64,000 nt of DNA from Coprococcus ammoniilyticus (GTDB lineage: Bacteria > Bacillota > Clostridia > Lachnospirales > Lachnospiraceae): NCBI RefSeq assembly GCF_025567345.1, contig NZ_JAOQJS010000001.1, positions 124,001 through 188,000 on the forward strand, read 5' to 3'. Shown piece after piece: positions 8,801 through 16,654 of this stretch. The position numbers and the translations under genes are program-made. Below the pieces are notes generated by a model. That model was given only the letters and a program-made list of their open reading frames with translations, did not search any database and was not told where the DNA came from. Each line of letters opens with the position of its first letter. The stretch's first letter is position 1.

Positions 8801-8902
8801 ATGCACAGCAAAATGACCTTGTTAAAATCCATACCGGACTTATATCGGATCTATCTTGAAGTGCATCTAATAAATAATTTTAAGGAGAACAGATACAAAT
8901 GA
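8801..8902 (+). CDS. 33-residue ORF coupled to the recombinase start
   Basis: An ATG at 8801 follows GGAG at 5-bp spacing and encodes 33 residues (MHSKMTLLKSIPDLYRIYLE and onward). Its TGA stop overlaps the ATG of the recombinase gene in the sequence AATGA. The predicted peptide is amphipathic to basic with no recognisable domain. The stop/start overlap suggests translational coupling, as with a leader peptide. It may also be chance, since the recombinase has its own AAGGAG site inside this ORF. Confidence 0.4.
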   Translation: MHSKMTLLKSIPDLYRIYLEVHLINNFKENRYK

Positions 8903-9825
8903 CTACGACTCTTTTATCTACACACATTCAAAACTATCTCACCTACTGTAAGAACCAGAAGCGACTGGATGAAAAAACATTAAAAGCATACCGGATTGAT
9001 CTGGCACAATTTGCACATGCACAAATTCCTTCCGACATTACAGATATCACTCCCGATCTTTTAGAGGAATATGTTGCAGGTCTTCACGAACAATATAAAC
9101 CAAGAACGGTAAAACGGAAAATTGCTTCATTAAAAGCCTTTTTTCATTACCTGTTATATAAGGATTTTCTGCCTCAAAATCCATTCGATAAGCTTCAACT
9201 GCGTTTTCGCGAACCTATTATTTTACCAAAAACAATCCCATTAGCTACTGTCGAAACGCTTCTGTCTGTAGCACACAGACAGCAAACACTGGCTCCAACA
9301 GAATATCAACGAAAAAATGCATTAAGAGATACTGCCGTACTGGAACTACTCTTTGCAACGGGTATTCGAATCTCCGAGCTTTGCTCTCTTCACAATGATT
9401 CCATTGATCTGCAAGACGGAACAATTCTAATCTATGGAAAGGGATCAAAGGAACGCCGCATCCAGATTGGAAATGAATCTGTGCTTTGTATTTTGAAAAA
9501 ATATAAGATAACTTTTCAAAAAGAAATACTCGCCTGCGATTCTTTCTTTGTTAATCAGGCTGCAAACCCCTTATCCGATCAGGCTGTGCGGCGTATGATA
9601 AATAAATACACAGAACTTGCATCTATTGATATGCATATTACACCACATATGTTTCGGCATACATTTGCAACCAGCCTTTTGGATGCAGATGTGGATATTC
9701 GATATATACAAGAAATGCTTGGTCACAGTTCGATCACAATAACCGAAATATATACTCATGTAGCTGTCGCCAAACAACGTAATATTCTGGCAACCAGACA
9801 TCCTAGAAATCAGTTCATACTATAA
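8899..9825 (+). CDS. Tyrosine recombinase (XerC/XerD-like integrase)
   Basis: The 308-residue protein has an N-terminal SAM-like core-binding domain (about 1-100) and a catalytic domain with the full active-site set: Arg157 (ATGIRISEL), the beta-hairpin Lys in GKGSKERRI (about 181-184), His250 and Arg253 (HMFRHTFAT), His276 (LGHSSI) and nucleophile Tyr285 (IYTHV). It should cut and rejoin DNA through a 3'-phosphotyrosine at sites made of two inverted arms around a 6-8 bp spacer, which is the form of the repeats flanking 4934-8617. The length matches Xer-type invertases rather than the longer phage or ICE integrases. No excisionase or other transfer genes are nearby, so inverting the local cassette is the most economical role. 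Confidence 0.9.
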   Translation: MTTTLLSTHIQNYLTYCKNQKRLDEKTLKAYRIDLAQFAHAQIPSDITDITPDLLEEYVAGLHEQYKPRTVKRKIASLKAFFHYLLYKDFLPQNPFDKLQLRFREPIILPKTIPLATVETLLSVAHRQQTLAPTEYQRKNALRDTAVLELLFATGIRISELCSLHNDSIDLQDGTILIYGKGSKERRIQIGNESVLCILKKYKITFQKEILACDSFFVNQAANPLSDQAVRRMINKYTELASIDMHITPHMFRHTFATSLLDADVDIRYIQEMLGHSSITITEIYTHVAVAKQRNILATRHPRNQFIL

Positions 9826-9868
9826 GCCATATAGTATATATCAAAAAAATGATGCAGAATATATCAAA

Positions 9869-9903
9869 CTTCAATATTAGATTTTCAAATCTAACTTTTG
9901 AAG
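9869..9903. terminator. AT-rich dyad after the recombinase
   Basis: CTTCAA and TTAGATTT (9869-9884) pair with AAATCTAA and TTGAAG (9887-9903) around a two-base loop. It lies between convergent genes, the recombinase and the ABC ATPase. There is no strong T run, so it may be a weak terminator or a protein-binding dyad. Confidence 0.4.
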
Positions 9904-9976
9904 CTGGTATATTCCACACCATCTTTTTACCTTTCTTCCAGATTATCTCTACAAGATAAATTTTTAACTTAAAATC

Positions 9977-10639
9977 CTATATAATTCGACCATCTGAAAT
10001 TTCAATTATTCTATGACATTTTTCCGCTAATTCTTTATCATGCGTAACAATAATAATTGTTTTACCTTGTTTATTTAGAGAAAAGAAAAGATCCATTATC
10101 GCTTCAGTATTGGCTGAATCCAACGAACCAGTAGGTTCATCTGCCAGAATTAAGCTAGGATTATTAATAATAGCACGCGCAATTGCAATTCGCTGTTTTT
10201 CCCCGCCTGATAGATTTCTAACTTTTTCTTTTGCAAAGTTTTCCATATTTACTTGCTTTAATACTTCTTTTGCTAACTCTTTTGCGTTTGGACGCTTATT
10301 TTTTGCAAAGTCAAGCGGAATCATTATATTTTCCAAAACTGTGAAATCCTCAACCAATGAAAAATCCTGCATTACAATTCCGATTTTCTCATTTCTTATA
10401 TTCGCTAATTTTTTTTCACTCATATTTTTAATAAGAAGATCATCAATATAATATTCACCACTGTCATAGCTATCTATACAGGCTATTATGTGTAACAGCG
10501 TAGATTTACCTGCCCCTGACTTTCCCACAATAGCAACAAGTTCTCCATCCTTTACTTCTGTTGATATTCCCTTTAAAACATGAAGTTCATTTGACTTACC
10601 CGGGTTAAAGCTTTTCTCAATACCAATTAATTTAATCAC
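9977..10639 (-). CDS. ABC transporter ATP-binding protein (MacB/LolD type)
   Basis: This 220-residue nucleotide-binding subunit has Walker A GKSGAGKST, the Q-loop in GIVMQDFS, the signature LSGGEKQRIAIARA, Walker B LILADEPTGSLD and the switch His in VTHD. It belongs to the group that pairs with FtsX-type permeases (MacB, LolD, BceA and bacteriocin-export or immunity ABCs). The GTG start at 10639 lies 7 bases after AAAGGATG; the longer frame to a TTG at 10657 is unlikely. It is the last gene of the run that begins with agrB and lies 23 bp after the second permease. Confidence 0.92.
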   Translation of the reverse strand: MIKLIGIEKSFNPGKSNELHVLKGISTEVKDGELVAIVGKSGAGKSTLLHIIACIDSYDSGEYYIDDLLIKNMSEKKLANIRNEKIGIVMQDFSLVEDFTVLENIMIPLDFAKNKRPNAKELAKEVLKQVNMENFAKEKVRNLSGGEKQRIAIARAIINNPSLILADEPTGSLDSANTEAIMDLFFSLNKQGKTIIIVTHDKELAEKCHRIIEISDGRII

Positions 10640-10662
10640 TTTCTTACATCCTTTCAAATGAA

Positions 10663-11895
10663 TTATTCATTATTCCTTAATATTTCCTTTATACTTGTTC
10701 CATTAATGATAAGTGATGGCAACAAAGCTGATATAATACAATAAATTAAAGCAACACCTACACATACCGCCAATTGTACGATTCCCAAATTTATTGTTGT
10801 CACTTTATTAATAGTTGTTATTATAAAAATACACACTATACTTATAATAAATGAAATTATTGCCAAAATACTGGTAGCAATAACGGATATACTGGCAGAT
10901 CGCTGCCAAGGCATTCCACATATACTGTATATTGCATAATTTTTCATTTGTTTTTTAACTGAAACAGCGCCTGAACACAAGGAACTAATAATTGTAAGAA
11001 CAAAAACTCCAATAAAAATAGGAAATATAGCAATCAGTTTTTCTCGAAGTCTGACCTGACTTTTTATAGCAATCTCCTCTAAATCTTCTTTAGTTATAAT
11101 TTGTGCATAATTTCCTAATATTTTTTCATTTTGTATTATTTGAGTTTCTGTTATATTATCTGAAAATGTTACAAAGACCCAACCTTTTACAAACGCTTCT
11201 ACCTCATATTGCTCATGGTAACATTTTATACTTTCTTCACTCATTATCAACATTGGAATTTCTTCATTATCCAAACTATAATCACAATATATATCACTAT
11301 AATCCCGACTATTTCTATATGTATTTTTTGTATATCCTACAATTCTTGCATTATCCTCTAAAACACCAACAATCTTTATTTTTATTAGTTTTTCAGGATA
11401 TTCATAAAAAATATTATTCATAAAGATTGTATCTCCAACCTTTATATTATAGTTATTTTGCGAAATAACAGCCTCAATGTAGTCAGCATCTTCAGAAATT
11501 GAATTCAACCATATTCCTTCCGATAACTCAGGCGTATGACGGTCAATTATTTCCCTATCATACGCCATAGATACAAATTCAAGTCTGTCCCCGTTATTAT
11601 CATAATAATTAACCACGGGTTCATAACTTGCAACTACATCAGCATTGGATAACAATTTCTCTATATCTTTCGAATCTGTGGCTATAAGATTATTGTCATT
11701 CAGATAAAAAGAATCCAGATTATACAAATATCCATCTGATTCAAAATAATCCCTGAAATTATTATAATATTTGTAATGGTAAACAATAATTGAAGAAGTT
11801 GCTATGGCAAGAACAAAAACGATAACCAATTGTATACATATCAATATATTAATCCATATATTATTTTTTAGTTCATAAAAACCGATTTTTAACAT
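10663..11895 (-). CDS. FtsX-type ABC permease, second of two
   Basis: The 410-residue protein has the FtsX/MacB layout. There is one N-terminal membrane helix (about 13-38), then a large extracellular domain of about 240 residues, and three C-terminal helices (about 290-315, 335-365 and 372-400). The last part, ILRNNE after SIKEIL, is typical of these permeases. With the neighbouring permease and ATPase it would form a heteromeric transporter that couples ATP use to events outside the membrane, such as export or extraction of a peptide. It starts 6 bp after the previous permease stop, behind a GGGGG-type ribosome site, so the two are cotranslated. Confidence 0.85.
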   Translation of the reverse strand: MLKIGFYELKNNIWINILICIQLVIVFVLAIATSSIIVYHYKYYNNFRDYFESDGYLYNLDSFYLNDNNLIATDSKDIEKLLSNADVVASYEPVVNYYDNNGDRLEFVSMAYDREIIDRHTPELSEGIWLNSISEDADYIEAVISQNNYNIKVGDTIFMNNIFYEYPEKLIKIKIVGVLEDNARIVGYTKNTYRNSRDYSDIYCDYSLDNEEIPMLIMSEESIKCYHEQYEVEAFVKGWVFVTFSDNITETQIIQNEKILGNYAQIITKEDLEEIAIKSQVRLREKLIAIFPIFIGVFVLTIISSLCSGAVSVKKQMKNYAIYSICGMPWQRSASISVIATSILAIISFIISIVCIFIITTINKVTTINLGIVQLAVCVGVALIYCIISALLPSLIINGTSIKEILRNNE

Positions 11896-11901
11896 TTGCC
11901 C

Positions 11902-13062
11902 CTACCCCCTGTCCTTTATTAATTCAAGAATTCTTTTTCTGCTCATTACCAATAGCATGATACCAATAACAATAAGCGAAACACTAATAAATATTACAAA
12001 CAAAAGGAAATAAACAAACGGGGTATATGCATCCTGCATATATACAAAATAGGTATGTAAACGTGGCAAAAATACTGTCTGGTACAACACCATACCTAAA
12101 ATAAAAAACGGAACAATTAGAATTATACACTCGCTCATATTCATAAAATTCAATTTAGCAGGGGTCAATCCCAAAATTCTAAAAATTGCAGTTGTCCTTT
12201 TTCTTGTTGACATAATATATCTATATAAAATCATAAAGTTTATTGCGGCTATTAATGCGATAAATACCGATATCAAAATAACTGTTTTATAAGTATAATA
12301 TGTATCTTTATCAATAGTTCTAATTTCTTCAAAAACTGCTTTATCCCCCATATAATTATTGAAAACATCTCTTATTTGATTATAGGTCTTTACTGAAACC
12401 GCAGAATTAAAAGAAATTAATGTACTTGTCAGAAGCTGTTCATCTGCTACCGTTGAGAAAGGAAACATAGCCCCTTTTTCATTCCAAGCCTGTTTACCAA
12501 TTATGTCATATATTTTTCCACCAATTTTAAGCTGGTTGACATACTTAATCGAATCCAATGCTGAAATCTCTCCAAATACAGCCGGATCAGAAATAAGAGC
12601 AACGCATATGCCATTTGCTTCCTCATAATCAGACCAGTAAGTTCCTTCTGTCAAATTATCATATTTTTTAAGATTTTCCTTAAATTCCTCTGCTACTTTA
12701 AATTTTCCATCACAGTATAAAAACTTAAATTCATAGGAATTATTATCAATTATTCCTTCTACATCATATTGTATAATCTGTTCCCGCAATTCATTACTTA
12801 TATCATCAATTTCAGACAGGCAGTTTAATAAGTCCCTTTTTGTAACATATTCAGAACCGGTATTTACATAGTTAATCCCTATATAATCATCAGACAAGTC
12901 ATCTTCCTTATAACTTAATATAGTATTATAATTCTGATATACGCCATACGAGAAAAAAATGACAATAGCTGATGTAATTGTACTGATTACAAGCAATATA
13001 AAAATTATAAAATTGTTTATAAAAAAGGATTTTATATTTTTCAGTGTATACTTAAAATACAT
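11902..13062 (-). CDS. FtsX-type ABC permease, first of two
   Basis: The 386-residue protein has one N-terminal helix, an extracellular domain of about 200 residues and three C-terminal helices, the last ending in MSRKRILELIKDRG. It is a distant homologue of the next gene, and the two probably make an asymmetric permease dimer. The ATG at 13062 (MYFKYTLKN) follows TAGGTGG closely and is preferred to a TTG at 13095. Both permeases are cysteine-poor and show no substrate-specific motif. The preceding gene encodes a small secreted protein, which is the obvious candidate cargo or target. Confidence 0.85.
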   Translation of the reverse strand: MYFKYTLKNIKSFFINNFIIFILLVISTITSAIVIFFSYGVYQNYNTILSYKEDDLSDDYIGINYVNTGSEYVTKRDLLNCLSEIDDISNELREQIIQYDVEGIIDNNSYEFKFLYCDGKFKVAEEFKENLKKYDNLTEGTYWSDYEEANGICVALISDPAVFGEISALDSIKYVNQLKIGGKIYDIIGKQAWNEKGAMFPFSTVADEQLLTSTLISFNSAVSVKTYNQIRDVFNNYMGDKAVFEEIRTIDKDTYYTYKTVILISVFIALIAAINFMILYRYIMSTRKRTTAIFRILGLTPAKLNFMNMSECIILIVPFFILGMVLYQTVFLPRLHTYFVYMQDAYTPFVYFLLFVIFISVSLIVIGIMLLVMSRKRILELIKDRG

Positions 13063-13097
13063 TAAACCACCTACCCATTTTTTAATTCTGTACAATT

Positions 13098-13529
13098 TTA
13101 ATTAATAGTTATAGTCACTGATTCCAACTGCCCAGATGATACACTAGGGCCTCTATATACAGATCCTGTCGCTTTAACCTTATAAGAACGATTTGTCTGA
13201 ATAAGATCGGTTTGTAACTGTCCTTTACTTGATAATACACGGCTATAGTATTTGCTATCCTGTAGTTTTCCTTTTGTATCATACATTCTTACACTTAAAG
13301 TTGTATATACCTTACCTGCATATAAATTTTTGACACTTGCTAGCCCAGATATCTTTGAACTATTTGAACTGCTCTGGGAAAAAGCTCCTGCAACCTGACA
13401 ATAAGTTCCTGATTTAGCTGCAGAACCAGCTCCACTTGCATAAGATATACTACTAAATAAACAAGTAAATACTAATGCCAGCACTAAAATTGAAATATTT
13501 CTTCTTCGTTTTAAACTACTCTTTTTCAT
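13098..13529 (-). CDS. Small secreted protein of the agr-linked operon
   Basis: The 143-residue product has a clear signal peptide: a basic start (MKKSSLKRRRN), a hydrophobic core (ISILVLALVFTCLF) and likely cleavage after SYA-SGA. The mature part of about 115 residues is rich in Ser, Thr, Gly and Tyr, has a single early Cys, and ends in beta-strand-like SGQLESVTITIN. I do not recognise a family. It lies between agrD and a two-permease ABC transporter, an arrangement also seen for lactococcin 972-type bacteriocins, but the family motif is not evident. The ATG at 13529 follows GGGAGGTG, and the longer frame to 13625 overlaps agrD and is rejected. Confidence 0.7.
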   Translation of the reverse strand: MKKSSLKRRRNISILVLALVFTCLFSSISYASGAGSAAKSGTYCQVAGAFSQSSSNSSKISGLASVKNLYAGKVYTTLSVRMYDTKGKLQDSKYYSRVLSSKGQLQTDLIQTNRSYKVKATGSVYRGPSVSSGQLESVTITIN

Positions 13530-13563
13530 AAAAACACCTCCCAATAATACAATTTCTGATCTA

Positions 13564-13698
13564 CTACATCTTCTTAGGTCTTTTCGGCTGGTGGAAAAAT
13601 CCAAAACACCAGGCTGTAGTATCATTATTCTTTTTTACCTCAGCATTTACGATTTTTTCTGCACCTTTCAGAATGTTTTTCTTTACTTCATGCTTCAT
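13564..13698 (-). CDS. agrD: AgrD-like cyclic peptide autoinducer precursor
   Basis: This 44-residue precursor starts at an ATG at 13698, behind AGGAGGTG, and overlaps the end of agrB by 11 bp. It has the AgrD plan: an amphipathic N-terminal helix (KKNILKGAEKIVNAE), a central signal segment and a polar tail. Cys31 starts TAWCFGFFHQPKRPKKM. By analogy with clostridial AgrD proteins, in which the thiolactone ring is Cys plus four residues directly before HQPxxPK, the ring is predicted to be CFGFF. AgrB would cut after Phe35 and cyclise it. The mature length on the N-terminal side is unknown. Confidence 0.88.
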   Translation of the reverse strand: MKHEVKKNILKGAEKIVNAEVKKNNDTTAWCFGFFHQPKRPKKM

Positions 13699-14278
13699 CC
13701 CTCTTCACCTCCTGTTCCAATAATTTTGCCAGTATCATGAGAAAGCCGCACAGTATGACTGCAAGCATCATACAATATACATAAGAATTATCTATACGAA
13801 GATACCATGCTATACATAAAATTCCACATTCTATCAGCAATACATATCGGGCTGATTTCTGCGATATCTGCATTTCTTCTGCATCCAGATCAAGATTTGG
13901 ATGATTTACTGTGCCTATAACGCTGATAACCACAACTGATATTCCGAGCAGAATCCATATCAAACAGGCCACTTCCTGCACATGATGACACAGATACATA
14001 ACTGTCATGTACACAATTATTGTCATAATATAACATTGCCAATAATGCTTTGCATGATATCCTCCAGTTCTTTTTCGTAAGGAAAAAAAGAAGATCATAA
14101 AGAGAACTGTTAAATCCACATTTTTATGAATAAATCCCAGACATATTATGGATCCCACCGTCAAAAAACGTTCAATTATTGAGACCACTGCATAAATGTA
14201 ATGTTCTCTCATCGTATGATCCATTAATTTCTCTTTTTCAAACTGATCTACCAGATGCTCTGCGAACCTTGCAACCAC
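13688..14278 (-). CDS. agrB: AgrB-like accessory gene regulator protease
   Basis: This 196-residue membrane protein has the AgrB catalytic pair His75 and Cys82 in TGGYHAKHYWQC, preceded by the family stretch FFFSLRKR. Several membrane helices follow. AgrB is a membrane endopeptidase that removes the C-terminal tail of AgrD, forms the thiolactone and helps export it. The GTG start at 14278 follows AGGAGG at normal spacing. agrB is the first gene after the LytTR-type promoter at 14301-14372, so the operon is probably induced by its own signal. Confidence 0.92.
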   Translation of the reverse strand: MVARFAEHLVDQFEKEKLMDHTMREHYIYAVVSIIERFLTVGSIICLGFIHKNVDLTVLFMIFFFSLRKRTGGYHAKHYWQCYIMTIIVYMTVMYLCHHVQEVACLIWILLGISVVVISVIGTVNHPNLDLDAEEMQISQKSARYVLLIECGILCIAWYLRIDNSYVYCMMLAVILCGFLMILAKLLEQEVKRDEA

Positions 14279-14300
14279 ACTCTACACCTCCTCCATCCTC

Positions 14301-14372
14301 AATATATAATTTTCCCATACTGCCTACAACCCATATTGCAGAAAACGACCAAATATTGCAGAAAACGGCAAA
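14301..14372 (-). promoter_or_regulatory. agrB promoter with LytTR-type tandem boxes, copy 2
   Basis: On the minus strand two 20-bp units containing CGTTTTCTGCAATAT (14353-14372 and 14333-14352) are followed, 3 bp on, by -35 TTGTAG (14324-14329), 17 bp, and -10 TATATT (14301-14306). The architecture matches the promoter at 8643-8713. The adjacent LytTR regulator is the natural candidate to bind. Confidence 0.75.
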
Positions 14373-14427
14373 ATCCGATATAGTTACCACTCTATATGCG
14401 ATAACCATATCGGATTATGTTCATTCA

Positions 14428-15729
14428 TTACAGTATGATCGATATATAAAATTCACCAGCATCATGCTGAATAACATAGGAACCGTTGTACTTCTCAACA
14501 ACCTTAATTATATTCTTCACACCTACTCCATGTTCCTCCGGCTGATCCTTTTTACTGGTTTTCAATTCATCCTGTTGAAATACAAGAGGTCTGCTATATG
14601 TATTTCTTACAGATAGAATAGTAGTTCCATCTTTTTCTCTGGTGAAACGGAATTTAATCTGTCGTTTCTCTTTACAGCTTTCACACGCCTCAATCGCATT
14701 ATTCAGCAAATTTGCCAGCAAAACAACCAGATCATCATTTTGGATCTGAAGCTTTGACAGGTCATTTACCCGCAAAATAAAAAGAATATTCTTCTTTATT
14801 GCCTCATTATATTTTGCATTCAATATCGCATTTACAATGATATGATTTGTATCGATCTGTCTGTCACCATCTACAATCTGTTCACTTATCTGATTCAAAT
14901 ACTTTACCAGTTCATCATATTGTTTCTCTCTCGCAAGCGTCTCCATGCACAAGATATGATTTTTGAATTCGTGTGACCTTCGTTTCTGTTGTTCATAATG
15001 CTCCAGCATAGAATGATACAACTCAACTTGATTTTTTTCCTGCATTTCAAGTATTTCTTTTTCATGCAGCTTTGCTTCATGCTCCATAATATCACTGATC
15101 AGATAATACACAAATATATTCATAACGACCATTCCGAATGCGATCAGATACATCACCCTTTCCTGCATCTGATTCTTAACTCCAGAAGATACTGCAATCA
15201 TTCCAGATACAGTTAAAATTGTAAATATTGGGAACGCAAGAAATTTGACCCATTCTGCATCATTTAATATATCAGATGATTTATTCTGAAACCGTCTGCG
15301 AATCAGTATAACAAATACAAACAATATAAGTTTTGCGCATATAACCAATAAGTTTCCTTTAAGTGCATATCCAGACTGTACCTCCCCAGCCCGTGAAAAC
15401 ATAATGCTATTTCCGGCATATACCAGATAATCTGCTCCCCATACCAGACTTGTGTACAACACAGACAATATACCGGACTTTGGTATGCTGATTCCAAAAT
15501 AGACACACATATTTATGACTATCATAAGCACACCTACAATCTGTTTTATAATGATCCACTGTGATAAAAACATTCCACATGCAAAAAACTCCGCTGTCTG
15601 TATTCCTATCAGTGCATATTTATGCCATTTTTTCCAATTCTCCTGTTCTTTACAAAAGCTTTCAAAAAACATCACGCAGCAGATTACTTCAAATATAACA
15701 AGAGCCAGACTACTTATCCATTCAAACAT
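14428..15729 (-). CDS. agrC: AgrC-like GHKL sensor histidine kinase
   Basis: The 433-residue kinase has about six N-terminal membrane helices (residues 1-215) as peptide sensor. A coiled-coil linker follows (EAKLHEKEILEMQEKNQVELYHSMLEHYEQQ region), then the H-box with HEFKNHILCMETLA, the N-box LLNNAIEACE and the G-box GVGVKNI. These features place it in the AgrC/ComD group (HATPase_c_5). It should detect the cyclic peptide made by the adjacent agrBD and phosphorylate the response regulator encoded one base upstream. It is transcribed with the regulator and not from the agrB promoter, which lies in the gap after its stop. Confidence 0.92.
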   Translation of the reverse strand: MFEWISSLALVIFEVICCVMFFESFCKEQENWKKWHKYALIGIQTAEFFACGMFLSQWIIIKQIVGVLMIVINMCVYFGISIPKSGILSVLYTSLVWGADYLVYAGNSIMFSRAGEVQSGYALKGNLLVICAKLILFVFVILIRRRFQNKSSDILNDAEWVKFLAFPIFTILTVSGMIAVSSGVKNQMQERVMYLIAFGMVVMNIFVYYLISDIMEHEAKLHEKEILEMQEKNQVELYHSMLEHYEQQKRRSHEFKNHILCMETLAREKQYDELVKYLNQISEQIVDGDRQIDTNHIIVNAILNAKYNEAIKKNILFILRVNDLSKLQIQNDDLVVLLANLLNNAIEACESCKEKRQIKFRFTREKDGTTILSVRNTYSRPLVFQQDELKTSKKDQPEEHGVGVKNIIKVVEKYNGSYVIQHDAGEFYISIIL

Positions 15730-15730
15730 A

Positions 15731-16456
15731 TTATATTTCTCCTTTATATGCTACAAATACTGCCTGAACCTCTTTATATCGGGCTTTTGGTATTGAAATT
15801 GTCTCATCATCATAAAGTGTAACTTTGTATCTTGATACCTGTCTGATATATTGTAAATTTACAAGATAGCTTTGATGTACTCGGACAAAATGATATAATT
15901 CCAGCTCTTCTTCCAGTTCATTCATTGTTCCGTACATAGTATAAATTCGTATTTTTTCATTTTCCAGAATATGAAATTCCAGTTTATGTAGTTTACTTTC
16001 AATATAGAGAATTTGAGCAAAGAGAACCTCTGTCTGTCCTTCCTTAAATGGAAACTTTTTTCTGGCATTGTTCTCTCTCTTTTTCTCCAAAATGGCATCC
16101 AGACACTCTTCCATTGCCACCTGCAGATTATATCCATTTTTTAAAAGGTAACGAACAGCACCAACCTTATATCCTTCCAGAGAATAATCTATATATGCCG
16201 TCACAAATACAATATAACTGTTAATTCCCCTCTCACGGATTTTCTTTGCTGTTGTAATACCATCCATGCCTTCCATATTTATATCAAGGAATATAATAGA
16301 ATACTCAGAAGGGAATGTCTCATTTAGAAACTTCTCCCCGGAAATGAATGTATCGATTGTATATAGAATATCCTTTGTATTCAGATAGTCTTCTATATAT
16401 ACCCGTATCAGATCACGGAATTCTTTTTCATCATCACATATGGCAATCTTCATCAT
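15731..16456 (-). CDS. agrA: LytTR-family response regulator (AgrA-like)
   Basis: About 241 residues: a CheY-like receiver with acidic pair DD near residues 8-9, phospho-acceptor Asp58 (IIFLDINMEGMDG) and conserved Thr and Lys (VTAY, LLKNGY), then a LytTR DNA-binding domain (about 135-240; KLEFHILENEKIRIYTMYG, FVRVHQSYLVNLQYI). LytTR domains bind pairs of direct repeats about two turns apart, like those at 14333-14372 and 8674-8713. The start is taken at the ATG at 16456; the next ATG at 16453 is equally placed behind GAGGGGG. The kinase gene follows after one base. Confidence 0.92.
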   Translation of the reverse strand: MMKIAICDDEKEFRDLIRVYIEDYLNTKDILYTIDTFISGEKFLNETFPSEYSIIFLDINMEGMDGITTAKKIRERGINSYIVFVTAYIDYSLEGYKVGAVRYLLKNGYNLQVAMEECLDAILEKKRENNARKKFPFKEGQTEVLFAQILYIESKLHKLEFHILENEKIRIYTMYGTMNELEEELELYHFVRVHQSYLVNLQYIRQVSRYKVTLYDDETISIPKARYKEVQAVFVAYKGEI

Positions 16457-16500
16457 ATGTCCCCCTCTTTTTCGCATAATGCATTATGTCTGTAAACAAT

Positions 16501-16529
16501 ATAATATAAGATTTTTGCCCATAAATCAA
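16501..16529 (-). promoter_or_regulatory. Promoter of the regulator/kinase pair
   Basis: On the minus strand -35 TTGATT (16524-16529) and -10 TATTAT (16501-16506) are separated by 17 bp, about 45 bp upstream of the response regulator. No LytTR-type boxes precede it, so expression may be constitutive. Confidence 0.6.
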
Positions 16530-16551
16530 TCGTCTGGCCTTTTTATTCGAC

Positions 16552-16623
16552 AAAAAACAACATCAACATGCCAGCCATAAGACTACCTTCTGATAATCTT
16601 ATTTTTAACACGTTAATGTTGTT
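16552..16623 (-). terminator. Branched hairpin terminator of the aminotransferase gene
   Basis: Arms 16556-16569 and 16610-16623 (AACAACATCAACAT with its complement, two G-U pairs) enclose a smaller hairpin (TAAGA/TCTTA). On the minus strand a run of six T follows at 16552-16557. Confidence 0.75.
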
Positions 16624-16654
16624 TCTATATGTCCTCTATTCGATTATTTATTAC

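Noticed and set aside
13530..13625. Longer N-terminus for the secreted protein (start at 13625)
   Set aside because: The extension overlaps agrD in another frame, lacks a ribosome site and would bury the signal peptide; the ATG at 13529 has GGGAGGTG.
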